Notes: generated from the sequence alone by a model not told the origin. 7,604 bases of DNA from Halanaerobiales bacterium (GCA_016278435.1 JADQBU010000251.1:1-7604), one strand, 5' to 3'. Positions 1 to 5,743 are shown, counted from the stretch's first letter. Made by a program: numbers and translations.

Positions 1-306
1 GCAGATTATCTGGATGTTGATACCTCTGATTTACCTGTTGCTGTAACTGCTCCCCAGTATCTGGAGCAGAAGGCTACAATAGATGGAATGTTTTCGCTAG
101 CCTATGGACTCTATACCCATCTATCTCCTACACCACCAGTCACCGGGGGAGAAAAACTGGTTAAATTATTGACAGAGGAATTAGAAGGTATAAGTGGTGG
201 TAAGGTTGCCCTGGGTGATGACCCGGTTGCTGTAGCAGATGATATAGAAACACATATCAATAAAAAAAGGGAAGGTTTGGGGATAGAGGTAGAAATACAG
301 GTTTAG
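1..306 (+). CDS. cooS: Anaerobic (NiFe) carbon monoxide dehydrogenase catalytic subunit, C-terminal 101 residues (5'-truncated by window edge)
   Basis: This is the tail of a CooS-type CO dehydrogenase, the cytoplasmic Ni-Fe-S enzyme that interconverts CO and CO2 and passes electrons to ferredoxin-like carriers. The frame is open from base 1 to TAG at 304-306. The visible part contains PVAVTAP (residues 12-18), the helix LEQKATIDG, then GLYTHLSPTPPVTGG and a final KKREGLGIEVEIQV. These match the conserved CooS C-terminus (family pattern APE..HEKA..IGT, PTHIG.LPP.TGS, ERRAGLG). By recalled alignment, Lys24 of the fragment corresponds to the catalytic Lys563 of Carboxydothermus hydrogenoformans CODH-II, so the active-site lysine is kept. 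The cysteines and histidine that hold clusters B, C and D lie upstream, outside the window. An internal ATG at base 88 is not the gene start, because homology runs well upstream of it. A terminator follows 45 bases after the stop. Confidence 0.88.
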   Translation, partial: ADYLDVDTSDLPVAVTAPQYLEQKATIDGMFSLAYGLYTHLSPTPPVTGGEKLVKLLTEELEGISGGKVALGDDPVAVADDIETHINKKREGLGIEVEIQV

Positions 307-350
307 TTCTTAAAGTTAATAAGTAGAATATTGTATTAATTTAGTTCAAG

Positions 351-385
351 AAACCTGCAGAAGCTTTTTTCAGTTCTGCAGGTTT
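351..385 (+). terminator. Hairpin terminator after cooS
   Basis: A perfect 12-bp inverted repeat, AAACCTGCAGAA (351-362) and TTCTGCAGGTTT (374-385), has an 11-base loop that is itself T-rich. The descending arm ends in GTTT and is followed by AATTATT, so the T tract is short. It lies in the gap between cooS and the next gene and most likely ends the cooS transcript. The weak T tract makes efficiency uncertain. Confidence 0.7.
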
Positions 386-476
386 AATTATTAAAAATTA
401 ATTAGAAAATAATAACTCTATAATCTAACAGCTATGGGAAATAATAATAATAATATAAACTCTGAAAGGTGGTAAC

Positions 477-1172
477 ATGGATAACAGTAAATTGAGTTAT
501 TATAAAAAATTATTAATTGCAGAAAAAAATGAGCTGGAAGCAGAGATAGGTAGTCTTTCAGATGAAAGAAGAGAAAGTGTAAAGGAATCTACTGGAGAGC
601 TTTCCTCTTACGATAATCATCCAGCAGATCAGGCCTCAAATACTTTTGGACGGGAATTAGACAGGGGAGTCAGTGAAAATACCTTGAGATTACTGCTCCA
701 GGTTAATAATGCCCTGGAAAGAATCGATGAAGGCACTTATGGTGTCTGTCAGAGGTGTGGTAGAGAGATTAAGAGTGAGAGGCTGGCGGTAGTACCTGAA
801 ACAGAATTTTGTGAAAAATGCCAGGAGATTGAGGAGATTGAAGACAACCGGAGACCTTCATTAAGTGAGGGTGATGCCTATGCTTCTTTTGACTGGGTAT
901 TTAATGATGGTTCAGATAAAGTAGAATATGACGGGGAGGACAGTTGGCAGGATGTTGCCCAGTATGGAACTTCAAGTACACCCCAGGATGTTCCAGAAAC
1001 TTTAACAGGTGGAAATACAGGAGAGCAGGCCTATATAGACAGTGATGAAATCATTGGTTCTGTTACCAGAGTGGATTCTTTAATGACCGATAAGGCTGAT
1101 AATCCAGAAGATACCGAGGAAACAGAGACTGATTTTACCGGTAGTATGGGTGAGAATCACCGTCAGAAATAA
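477..1172 (+). CDS. yteA: YteA-family TraR/DksA-type C4 zinc-finger regulator (231 aa)
   Basis: This is a DksA/TraR-like protein of the YteA family, found in spore-forming Bacillota and thought to be regulatory; its exact target is not established. Residues 1-85 form a charged, probably coiled-coil helical hairpin containing YDNHPAD (45-51), the YteA version of the acidic tip that in DksA reaches the RNA polymerase secondary channel. The C4 zinc site is Cys91-x2-Cys94 and Cys112-x2-Cys115, preceded by the typical ALERIDEGTYGVCQRCG context. About 115 residues follow the finger and are very acidic, with conserved-looking aromatic stretches (ASFDWVFND, EDSWQDVAQYGTS) usual in YteA and absent from DksA. 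The start is set by AAAGGTGG at 465-472, four bases before ATG. It is monocistronic: terminators lie on both sides. A TATAAT at 419-424 could be a -10 box, but I see no good -35. Confidence 0.85.
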   Translation: MDNSKLSYYKKLLIAEKNELEAEIGSLSDERRESVKESTGELSSYDNHPADQASNTFGRELDRGVSENTLRLLLQVNNALERIDEGTYGVCQRCGREIKSERLAVVPETEFCEKCQEIEEIEDNRRPSLSEGDAYASFDWVFNDGSDKVEYDGEDSWQDVAQYGTSSTPQDVPETLTGGNTGEQAYIDSDEIIGSVTRVDSLMTDKADNPEDTEETETDFTGSMGENHRQK

Positions 1173-1203
1173 TAGATATTATAATATAAATTCGGTAATT
1201 CTA

Positions 1204-1237
1204 AAGGGATAGCTCTGATTCGGCTATCCTTTTTTTA
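1204..1237 (+). terminator. Rho-independent terminator after yteA
   Basis: GGATAGC (1207-1213) pairs with GCTATCC (1223-1229) across a 9-base loop and is followed immediately by eight T residues. The upstream AAAG can extend pairing into the T run with one bulged G. It lies 31 bases after the yteA stop and separates it from the marR promoter. Confidence 0.85.
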
Positions 1238-1256
1238 AAATTTTTTAAATTAAAAC

Positions 1257-1272
1257 AGTTGACATGTCAACT
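1257..1272. promoter_or_regulatory. Perfect 16-bp palindromic operator, probable MarR autoregulatory site
   Basis: AGTTGACATGTCAACT is a perfect dyad with no spacer. It contains the whole -35 hexamer TTGACA (1259-1264) of the downstream promoter, so a bound dimer would block RNA polymerase. MarR-family regulators typically bind 16-20 bp palindromes over their own promoters. A second ACAGTTG at 1293-1299 repeats the left flank of this site near the predicted transcription start and could be an accessory half-site. No regulator has been shown to bind; the assignment is by position. Confidence 0.75.
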
Positions 1273-1287
1273 ATATATTATTATAAT
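1259..1287 (+). promoter_or_regulatory. Consensus sigma-A promoter of the marR-MATE operon
   Basis: TTGACA at 1259-1264 and TATAAT at 1282-1287 match consensus exactly and are 17 bases apart. Transcription should begin near 1294, leaving only about 17 bases before the marR ATG, just enough for GGAGGG at 1299-1304. Such a strong core promoter with the -35 buried in a palindrome is typical of a gene kept off by a repressor. Confidence 0.88.
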
Positions 1288-1310
1288 TGTTTACAGTTGG
1301 AGGGTTACTT

Positions 1311-1739
1311 ATGATTGAAGAACCGATCGGAAAATATTTGAGTATAACCAGGCGAGCCCATGCTGCTTTACTTGATAAGTTGTTAAAACCTTATGGTATT
1401 TCCCACGGGCAGATTTTTCTCTTGATTGCCCTTTATGAAGAGGAAGGTATAAGTCAGCATAACCTCTGTGAAATCTATAATCTTGATAAAGCAGGGGTAG
1501 GTCGTAGTTTAAATAAATTGAGAGAAAAGGGATATATTCGCAAGGAAATTGATGAGGTAGATAAGCGCAGAAAGAAATTATATCTGACTGAAAAAGCTGA
1601 TAAGTTCAAAGATAAACTATTTAATATCCTGGATACTGTCGAAAAACAGGTGCGTTTAGATTTAACAGAAGAAGAAATTGAAATTTTTTTAGAAATAATA
1701 AAAAAGATAGGAGAAAATTTAGGTGTTAAATATAAGTAA
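1311..1739 (+). CDS. MarR-family winged-helix transcriptional regulator (142 aa)
   Basis: This is a dimeric winged-helix repressor that probably controls itself and the MATE exporter 20 bases downstream. Residues 10-45 form the dimerisation and sensor helices. The helix-turn-helix spans about 47-73 (ISQHNLCEIYNLDKAGVGRSLNKLREKGYI region), and the wing carries D84-K-R86 followed by LYLT at 90-93, the classic MarR DxR...LxLT signature. Residues 95-142 are the C-terminal dimerisation helices. Length is normal for the family. The ATG at 1311 is chosen because GGAGGG (1299-1304) lies six bases before it. An in-frame TTG at 1287 falls on the last base of the -10 box and would be upstream of the transcript start. 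Order and spacing resemble mepR-mepA of Staphylococcus aureus, but orthology is not claimed. The ligand is unknown; lipophilic cations or dyes are an inference from the partner. Confidence 0.9.
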   Translation: MIEEPIGKYLSITRRAHAALLDKLLKPYGISHGQIFLLIALYEEEGISQHNLCEIYNLDKAGVGRSLNKLREKGYIRKEIDEVDKRRKKLYLTEKADKFKDKLFNILDTVEKQVRLDLTEEEIEIFLEIIKKIGENLGVKYK

Positions 1740-1759
1740 CACTTAAAAGGAGGGTGAAA

Positions 1760-3154
1760 ATGGAGGTAACCAGAAAATCAGATAGACTGGGAAAGGAGAA
1801 GATCAGCTCTTTATTATTTAAATTATCAGCTCCAGCGATTATAGGTATGCTAATTCAAGCTTTATATAATATAATTGACAGTATATATATTGGCCATTTA
1901 AGTACTGAAGCTCTGTCAGCTTTGTCACTGGCTTTTCCGATTCAGATGATATTGATTGCCTTCGGGGTTGGAACCGGAGTTGGAGCCACTTCTTTAATTT
2001 CAAGATTGCTGGGACAGGGAGAAAAGGAACGGGCAAATAATGCTGCTGAACATGTATTTTTTATAGCTATAATCTATGGTATCATAGGGGCGCTGGGCGG
2101 GATATTTTTTGCAGATGATTTAATCCATCTCTTTACAAGTGATGCTCAGTTAATCGACCTTGGGCAGCAATATATAAGAATAATCTTGATCGGGTCCCTG
2201 GCAACTTTTATGCCGACAACTTTTAATTATATATTACGGGGAGAGGGAAATACATTTCTTCCTATGATAACGATGTTAATTGGAGCTATCTTAAATATTA
2301 TCCTTGATCCATTATTGATTTTTGGCCTCGGAGGCTTTCCCAGGCTGGAAGTAGCTGGTGCAGCTTATGCTACTGTATTTTCCCGCTTTGTCGGTGGGTT
2401 GTTTATTACATTTATTCTTTTTAGCGAAAAAAATGAGATTACATTGAGATTGAAAAAGTTTACACCTGACTGGCAAATTATTAAAGAAATTTATGAGATT
2501 GGACTTCCGGCTGTTGTTAATAGACTACTTTTTAGTTTTACAGTTATTATTATCAACAGAATTCTAGGGAGCTTTAATACAACAGCAATCGCTGTTATGG
2601 GAATAATTTTTAGACTGCAGTCTTTCTTCCTGATGTGTGTATTTGGTTTAAATCAGGGTTACCTGCCGCTGGTAGGTTATAATTTTGGATATAAAAAACC
2701 AGAAAGGTTAAAGAGGACTATACTACTGGGAAGCTTAACTGCCTTTGGCTTTGGGACTCTAGGATTTATTGCTTTTCATATTTTCCCACAGGCTTTTATC
2801 AATTTATTTAACCAGGATCCCAAACTATTGAGTTTAGGGATACCTGCTTTAAAACGGGTAAGCTTTTCTTATTTTTTTATGGTTCTGAATATTATTGGCG
2901 TAGCAACATTTCAGGCTATAGGAAAAGGTTTACCGAGTTTTGCTATTACATTTTTAAGACAGGTAATTATCCTGATACCTTCTATGTATTTACTGGGAAA
3001 ATATTTTGGATTGAAGGCTAGCTGGCTGGCTTTTCCTACAGCAGAGGGTATTACTTTCATTTTAATGATAACCTGGTTGGTACTGACCCTTAAAAATGCC
3101 ATGGACAGAATGACCACTACTGAAAGTGTGCAGCTTAAAAAAGAAAGAGCATAA
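1760..3154 (+). CDS. MATE-family multidrug efflux transporter (464 aa)
   Basis: This is an inner-membrane antiporter of the MATE family (NorM/DinF/MepA type), which exports cationic drugs or metabolites using Na+ or H+ gradients. The protein is full-length for the family and hydrophobic throughout, consistent with 12 membrane segments in two six-helix halves joined by the polar stretch around residues 222-245. Typical motifs are QALYNIIDSIYIG (33-45), the RGEGNTFLPM loop (160-169), NIILDPLLIFG (179-189), GLNQGYLPLVGYNFG in the second half (296-310) and QAIGKG (385-390). The start is ATG 1760, with AAGGAGGG at 1747-1754; the in-frame GTG at 1754 overlaps that site and is rejected. It follows the marR gene by 20 bases with no terminator, so both are one operon under the palindromic promoter. 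Substrate and coupling ion cannot be read from sequence. Confidence 0.93.
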   Translation: MEVTRKSDRLGKEKISSLLFKLSAPAIIGMLIQALYNIIDSIYIGHLSTEALSALSLAFPIQMILIAFGVGTGVGATSLISRLLGQGEKERANNAAEHVFFIAIIYGIIGALGGIFFADDLIHLFTSDAQLIDLGQQYIRIILIGSLATFMPTTFNYILRGEGNTFLPMITMLIGAILNIILDPLLIFGLGGFPRLEVAGAAYATVFSRFVGGLFITFILFSEKNEITLRLKKFTPDWQIIKEIYEIGLPAVVNRLLFSFTVIIINRILGSFNTTAIAVMGIIFRLQSFFLMCVFGLNQGYLPLVGYNFGYKKPERLKRTILLGSLTAFGFGTLGFIAFHIFPQAFINLFNQDPKLLSLGIPALKRVSFSYFFMVLNIIGVATFQAIGKGLPSFAITFLRQVIILIPSMYLLGKYFGLKASWLAFPTAEGITFILMITWLVLTLKNAMDRMTTTESVQLKKERA

Positions 3155-3179
3155 TTTCTTCATAGCAAGTTCTTAAATG

Positions 3180-3221
3180 AAGCCGGTAGATTAATCTGCC
3201 GGCTTGACTAATTATTTTTTT
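3180..3221 (+). terminator. Rho-independent terminator after the MATE gene
   Basis: AGCCGGTAGA (3181-3190) pairs with TCTGCCGGCT (3195-3204), ten base pairs with one G-U, around a TTAA loop; the outer A3180-T3205 pair can extend it. A run of seven T residues lies at 3215-3221, ten bases beyond the stem, so the T tract is displaced. The intervening bases form the -35 region of the next promoter. Confidence 0.75.
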
Positions 3222-3232
3222 GACGATATAAT
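3204..3232 (+). promoter_or_regulatory. Sigma-A promoter of the SurA/PrsA-like gene, overlapping the upstream terminator
   Basis: TTGACT (3204-3209; 5 of 6 consensus bases) and TATAAT (3227-3232) are separated by 17 bases. The -35 starts on the last base of the preceding terminator stem. Predicted start is near 3239, giving a leader of about 45 bases that includes a small inverted repeat (3248-3254 with 3261-3267) just before the ribosome site. A second TATAAT at 3239-3244 has only a poor, 13-base-spaced partner. Confidence 0.7.
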
Positions 3233-3283
3233 AACATATATAATAGATATATGATAAAAGTCATATAATAAAGGAGAGATAAA

Positions 3284-4018
3284 ATGAAAAAAGTTGCAGT
3301 AATAGTACTACCATTATTACTGGTAGTAGCTCTGGTCTTTGGATTTAATTATATCAAGGCAGACGATAAAACAAAAGATGAAAGTCAAGAAAGTAAAATA
3401 GTTGCAACAGTCAATAGTGAAGATTTAACATTAGAACAGCTCAATAAGTATGCCGGTATTGATCAGATAACAACGAATTTATCTTACATGATTCCCGATT
3501 TTGCAGATGTTTTAAAATCAACTGAAGCTGGTGAAAAATTACTTGATGAATACAGAAAAGTAAAACTTGATGATTTAATTAAGCAGGTCTTATTAAACCA
3601 GGAAGCAGAGAAGAGCAATATTACTGACCAGGAAAAAGATAACTTCTTTGCCAGTTATGTTAGTCAGATTAAGGAACAGAATCAACTGGACGATGAAGCA
3701 TTATTAAGTAATTTACAACAGCAGGGTTATGATAGTCTGGATGAATTTAAAGAATATATATTTGATAATGGCGCCAAAGTTGCGATTTTACAGAAAAATA
3801 TTCTTGCTGATGTTAGTGTTGGAGATGAAGAAATAGAAAGTTATTATAATGAAAATCAGGAGTATTTCAAAGATGATAAGGATGAAACTGCTGTTAAACC
3901 ACTGGATGAAGTAAAAGATGATATAAAAAGCACTTTAATGGGAGATAAGAAACAGAAGGAATGGGATAATTATGTAGATAAACTTCAGGAAAAGGCTGAA
4001 ATCAAAAAGTATATCTAA
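3284..4018 (+). CDS. Membrane-anchored or secreted SurA/PrsA N-domain chaperone lacking the parvulin domain (244 aa)
   Basis: Residues 1-3 (MKK) and a hydrophobic stretch at about 4-24 form a signal peptide or N-terminal anchor. There is no cysteine anywhere, so this is not a lipoprotein as PrsA usually is. Residues 38-175 resemble the SurA N-terminal chaperone domain: the VATVNSEDLTLEQLNKY opening, the LLDEYRKVKLDDLIKQVLLNQEAEKSNI-like helix and an FKEYIFDNGAKVAILQKNI segment. Residues 176-196 (VSVGDEEIESYYNENQEYF) are the linker that normally leads into the PpiC/parvulin isomerase. Here it passes almost directly to PLDEVKDDIKSTL (206-218) and a terminal helix, which normally follow the isomerase. 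It is therefore likely a holdase-type chaperone for exported proteins without prolyl isomerase activity. Start: ATG with AAGGAG at 3271-3276, seven bases upstream. The protein is rich in Asp and Glu. Monocistronic. Confidence 0.8.
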   Translation: MKKVAVIVLPLLLVVALVFGFNYIKADDKTKDESQESKIVATVNSEDLTLEQLNKYAGIDQITTNLSYMIPDFADVLKSTEAGEKLLDEYRKVKLDDLIKQVLLNQEAEKSNITDQEKDNFFASYVSQIKEQNQLDDEALLSNLQQQGYDSLDEFKEYIFDNGAKVAILQKNILADVSVGDEEIESYYNENQEYFKDDKDETAVKPLDEVKDDIKSTLMGDKKQKEWDNYVDKLQEKAEIKKYI

Positions 4019-4027
4019 TCAATAGAT

Positions 4028-4066
4028 AACAGGGATAGCTTTTAAATAGGGCTATTCCTGTTTTTT
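4028..4066 (+). terminator. Rho-independent terminator after the SurA-like gene
   Basis: AACAGGGATAGC (4028-4039) pairs with GCTATTCCTGTT (4051-4062), twelve pairs including one G-U, followed by T residues to 4066. It lies ten bases after the stop. The stem core (GGGATAGC with GCTAT) is very like that of the terminator after yteA. Confidence 0.87.
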
Positions 4067-4079
4067 ATAATATTAGTCT

Positions 4080-4262
4080 TTATTGAAAGATAAAAATTAA
4101 ATTAGATTTCCAGAGGAAAACCATATCGGCATCAACTTTAGCATCTTCTGTACTAACATAATAAGTATTATTATACCAGTAATATGCTATGATACCGGTC
4201 ATTGCAATTATTATCAAGCTTACTATTGATATAATTAAAATTTTTCTTTTTCCTTTCAACAA
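4080..4262 (-). pseudogene. Remnant N-terminus of an EmrA/HlyD-type membrane-fusion protein (about 60 codons)
   Basis: The minus-strand frame has a basic start (MLKGKRK), one membrane helix at about residues 8-30 and then YYVSTEDAKVDADMV (34-48). This is the hallmark N-terminus of EmrA/HlyD periplasmic or extracytoplasmic adaptors (usually ..YVSTDDAYVDGDIV.. followed by VSPKVSGRI). Homology stops there. The last dozen residues are unrelated and a TAA ends the frame, whereas the family is about 200-400 residues long with biotinyl-lipoyl and beta-barrel domains. No continuation is visible in other frames up to the terminator at 4066. A ribosome site GAGGTGA lies at 4266-4272 on the minus strand; the TTG at 4257-4259 (six bases away) fits it better than the TTG at 4260-4262. 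The rest of the gene and any transporter partner appear deleted. It might still make a one-helix peptide, but no function is evident. Confidence 0.6.
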
Positions 4263-4439
4263 ATATCACCTCGAAATTTTAAATGTATAATAAATATATA
4301 ATACATAATAAGTCCGAGTCCTTTTATAAAAAGAGAAACTAGAGAAAATGACTAGCTCTATCTATCTAGCAACTTGCAATTATTGTAGAAATAAAGTAGA
4401 CTTTAAATAATACATATCAATCATTGGAGGTAGCAGATT

Positions 4440-5204
4440 ATGCAGATTTATTCCTGGAATGTTAATGGAATTAGGGCCATCAAAAGGAAGGGATTTCTGG
4501 ACTGGATAACTGAAGAACAACCCGATATTATTGGTCTGCAGGAAACAAAGATTCAGGATGAGCAGGTGACTGATGATTTGAGAGAGATTAATGGTTATTA
4601 TTCATATTTTAGCTTTGCTGAACGAAAGGGTTATAGTGGTGTAGCTCTTTACAGCAAGTACGAACCTATATCTGTTATACATGGTTTAGGAATAGAAAGG
4701 TTTGACAGGGAAGGCAGGGTGCTGATAGCTGTATATCCTGATTTCACTTTGCTCAATATCTATTTTCCCAATGGTAAAAGAAGCAAGAAAAGATTACAGT
4801 ACAAGCTTGACTTTTATGATGCTGTACTGGATTACTGTGAAGAATTAAGGGGTAAGGACCAGGAAATAATTATGTTTGGGGATTATAATACAGCCCACCA
4901 TGAGATCGATCTCAAAAATCCCCAGGCCAATAAGGATACTTCTGGCTTTTTACCTGTCGAAAGAGAGTGGTTGGATAAACTTGAAGACCATGGGTATATA
5001 GATACCTACCGCTATTTCTATCCTGATAAGATTGAGTATTCCTGGTGGAGTTACCGGACCAGGGCCCGGGAAAGGGATGCAGGCTGGAGGATAGACTATC
5101 ACTTTGTCTCTGAGGGTCTGGAAGATAGGCTTCAAGATGCCCAGATACTTTCCGATGTGATGGGTTCTGATCACTGTCCGGTTACAATTGAAATAGGGGA
5201 TTAA
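4440..5204 (+). CDS. exoA: Exodeoxyribonuclease III / AP endonuclease (254 aa)
   Basis: This is an Xth/ExoA-family DNA repair enzyme that cuts at abasic sites and removes 3' blocks in base-excision repair, using Mg2+ in the cytoplasm. All family motifs are present: W6-N7-V8-N9-G10, LQETKI with metal ligand Glu35, NIYFPNG with Tyr108, GDYN with Asp148 and Asn150, SWWSYR (201-206), WRIDYHFVS with Asp219, and the terminal GSDHCP with catalytic Asp244-His245. Length is normal. The ATG is preceded by GGAGG at 4426-4430 with nine bases spacing. A possible promoter is TTGCAA 4374-4379 with TAGACT 4397-4402 (17-base spacer), both imperfect. One base separates the stop from the ATG of a broken radical-SAM gene, suggesting a former two-gene repair operon. 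Confidence 0.94.
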   Translation: MQIYSWNVNGIRAIKRKGFLDWITEEQPDIIGLQETKIQDEQVTDDLREINGYYSYFSFAERKGYSGVALYSKYEPISVIHGLGIERFDREGRVLIAVYPDFTLLNIYFPNGKRSKKRLQYKLDFYDAVLDYCEELRGKDQEIIMFGDYNTAHHEIDLKNPQANKDTSGFLPVEREWLDKLEDHGYIDTYRYFYPDKIEYSWWSYRTRARERDAGWRIDYHFVSEGLEDRLQDAQILSDVMGSDHCPVTIEIGD

Positions 5205-5205
5205 A

Positions 5206-5468
5206 ATGAAAGTAAATGAGATAAATGCTAAAACTGCTTTACATAAATTGAAAAAAAAGGTCTTCCCTATAAATATGATCTGAATATTTACAGGGGCTGT
5301 AACCATAACTGCCAGTATTTATCTGCTTATCAGGAGTTATATCCCCGGGGTGGGGCCAGAAAGGATTATAAGAGTAAGATTCATAATTTCTTGGCCGGGA
5401 TGAGGAATAAATATAAGGTAAATAATAAATATGCCAAGTTTATTCATAAACACAAAAACCAGGCTTAG
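5206..5468 (+). pseudogene. Broken radical-SAM gene of the spore photoproduct lyase-like (SPL) family
   Basis: ATG at 5206 lies one base after the exoA stop, with AGGGGA (5195-5200) as ribosome site. The first frame gives MKVNEINAKTALHKLKKK, like SPL-family N-termini (.. V.EI.AKS.L .. K), but then runs to TGA at 5281. Shifting by -1 inside the A8 run at 5251-5258 restores GLPYKYDLNIYRGCNHNCQY, the start of the radical-SAM cluster motif CxxxCxxC. The third cysteine is missing: after CQY comes LSAYQELYPRGG and about 45 basic residues to TAG at 5466-5468. The usual length is near 290 residues, so about 200 codons holding the TIM-barrel core are gone. Two lesions (a one-base indel and a large deletion beginning at the third Cys) argue for a dead gene. 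A sequencing error could explain the first lesion but not the second. Whether the tail is the original C-terminus is unknown. Confidence 0.65.
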
Positions 5469-5481
5469 AAGCCTGGTTTTT
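5454..5481 (+). terminator. Rho-independent terminator enclosing the stop codon of the broken SPL gene
   Basis: AAAAACCAGGC (5454-5464) and GCCTGGTTTTT (5471-5481) form a perfect 11-bp stem around the loop TTAGAA, in which the TAG stop (5466-5468) sits. Stem-flanking A and T runs make it bidirectional in principle. It closes the exoA transcript. Confidence 0.88.
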
Positions 5482-5743
5482 ACTTTAGGGAGGGTAATGT
5501 AGAGTATATTTGCCGGCCCGGATAGCAGCAGGCGCCCTGATGATGATTATTCCTAAATGGAGTAGTGGAACCAGAATTTTAAATAACGGTCGAAAACTAT
5601 TATATTTAATTATTGCAATCGTAACAGACAATTTTATAAATAAATTACTATTAATAGTTATGATAACTATTACTAACTTACATTATAAGATTTCATAGAA
5701 AATAATGCAAATTAGAACCCATTTATTTTAATATAGAGAGGAC
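5482..5743. other. Gene-less stretch with a GC-rich, possibly structured island
   Basis: I support no gene here. Bases 5511-5575 are much richer in G and C than their surroundings and contain the palindromes GCCGGC (5512-5517) and GGCGCC (5531-5536). TTTAGGGA (5484-5491) can pair with TTCCTAAA (5550-5557), eight pairs with one G-U, closing a 58-base domain. An alternative pairing of AGGG.TAAT (5491-5498) with ATTA.TCCT (5546-5554) competes with it. From 5580 on the DNA is strongly AT-rich and holds the inverted repeat listed separately. A 62-codon plus-strand frame from TTG 5510 has no ribosome site and turns to low-complexity AT-driven sequence, so it is not annotated. The island could be a relic of a lost gene or a small RNA element; it resembles no riboswitch or RNA class I can name. 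Confidence 0.4.
5652..5672. repeat. 21-bp perfect inverted repeat (10-1-10)
   Basis: TAATAGTTAT at 5652-5661 is the exact reverse complement of ATAACTATTA at 5663-5672, with G5662 at the centre. Beyond one mismatch the next two pairs (5650/5674 and 5649/5675) also match. One-base centres of this kind are typical of DNA operators rather than RNA hairpins. It lies about 70 bases upstream of the -35 box of the rubredoxin fusion gene. The repressor or activator is unknown, and the AT-rich setting makes chance dyads more likely than usual. Confidence 0.5.

Noticed and set aside
439..455. Short AAT-repeat run upstream of yteA
   Set aside because: About five units in AT-rich leader DNA is within chance expectation, and I see no functional signal in it.
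1287..1310. TTG at 1287 as an earlier marR start
   Set aside because: It overlaps the -10 box and lies before the predicted transcription start. The ATG at 1311 has a well-spaced GGAGGG.
1754..1759. GTG at 1754 as the MATE start
   Set aside because: It overlaps the AAGGAGGG ribosome site that serves the ATG at 1760.
4950..5306. 118-codon minus-strand frame opposite exoA
   Set aside because: It is a shadow of exoA on the other strand with no domain or ribosome site; exoA carries every catalytic motif of its family.
5559..5575. Possible T-box-like sequence (GGAGTAGTGGAACC)
   Set aside because: It resembles the T-box GGGTGGAACCGCG only in GTGGAACC. No specifier stem, antiterminator or following aminoacyl-tRNA synthetase or amino-acid gene is present.
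5487..5640. Minus-strand open stretch of about 48 codons through the same island
   Set aside because: It has only a TTG start and no ribosome site, and it overlaps an equally plausible plus-strand frame. It is more likely a by-product of composition.
5510..5698. 62-codon plus-strand frame from TTG at 5510
   Set aside because: There is no ribosome site, it starts inside the GC-rich island and its second half is AT-driven hydrophobic sequence running across the 21-bp dyad. It has no recognisable domain.
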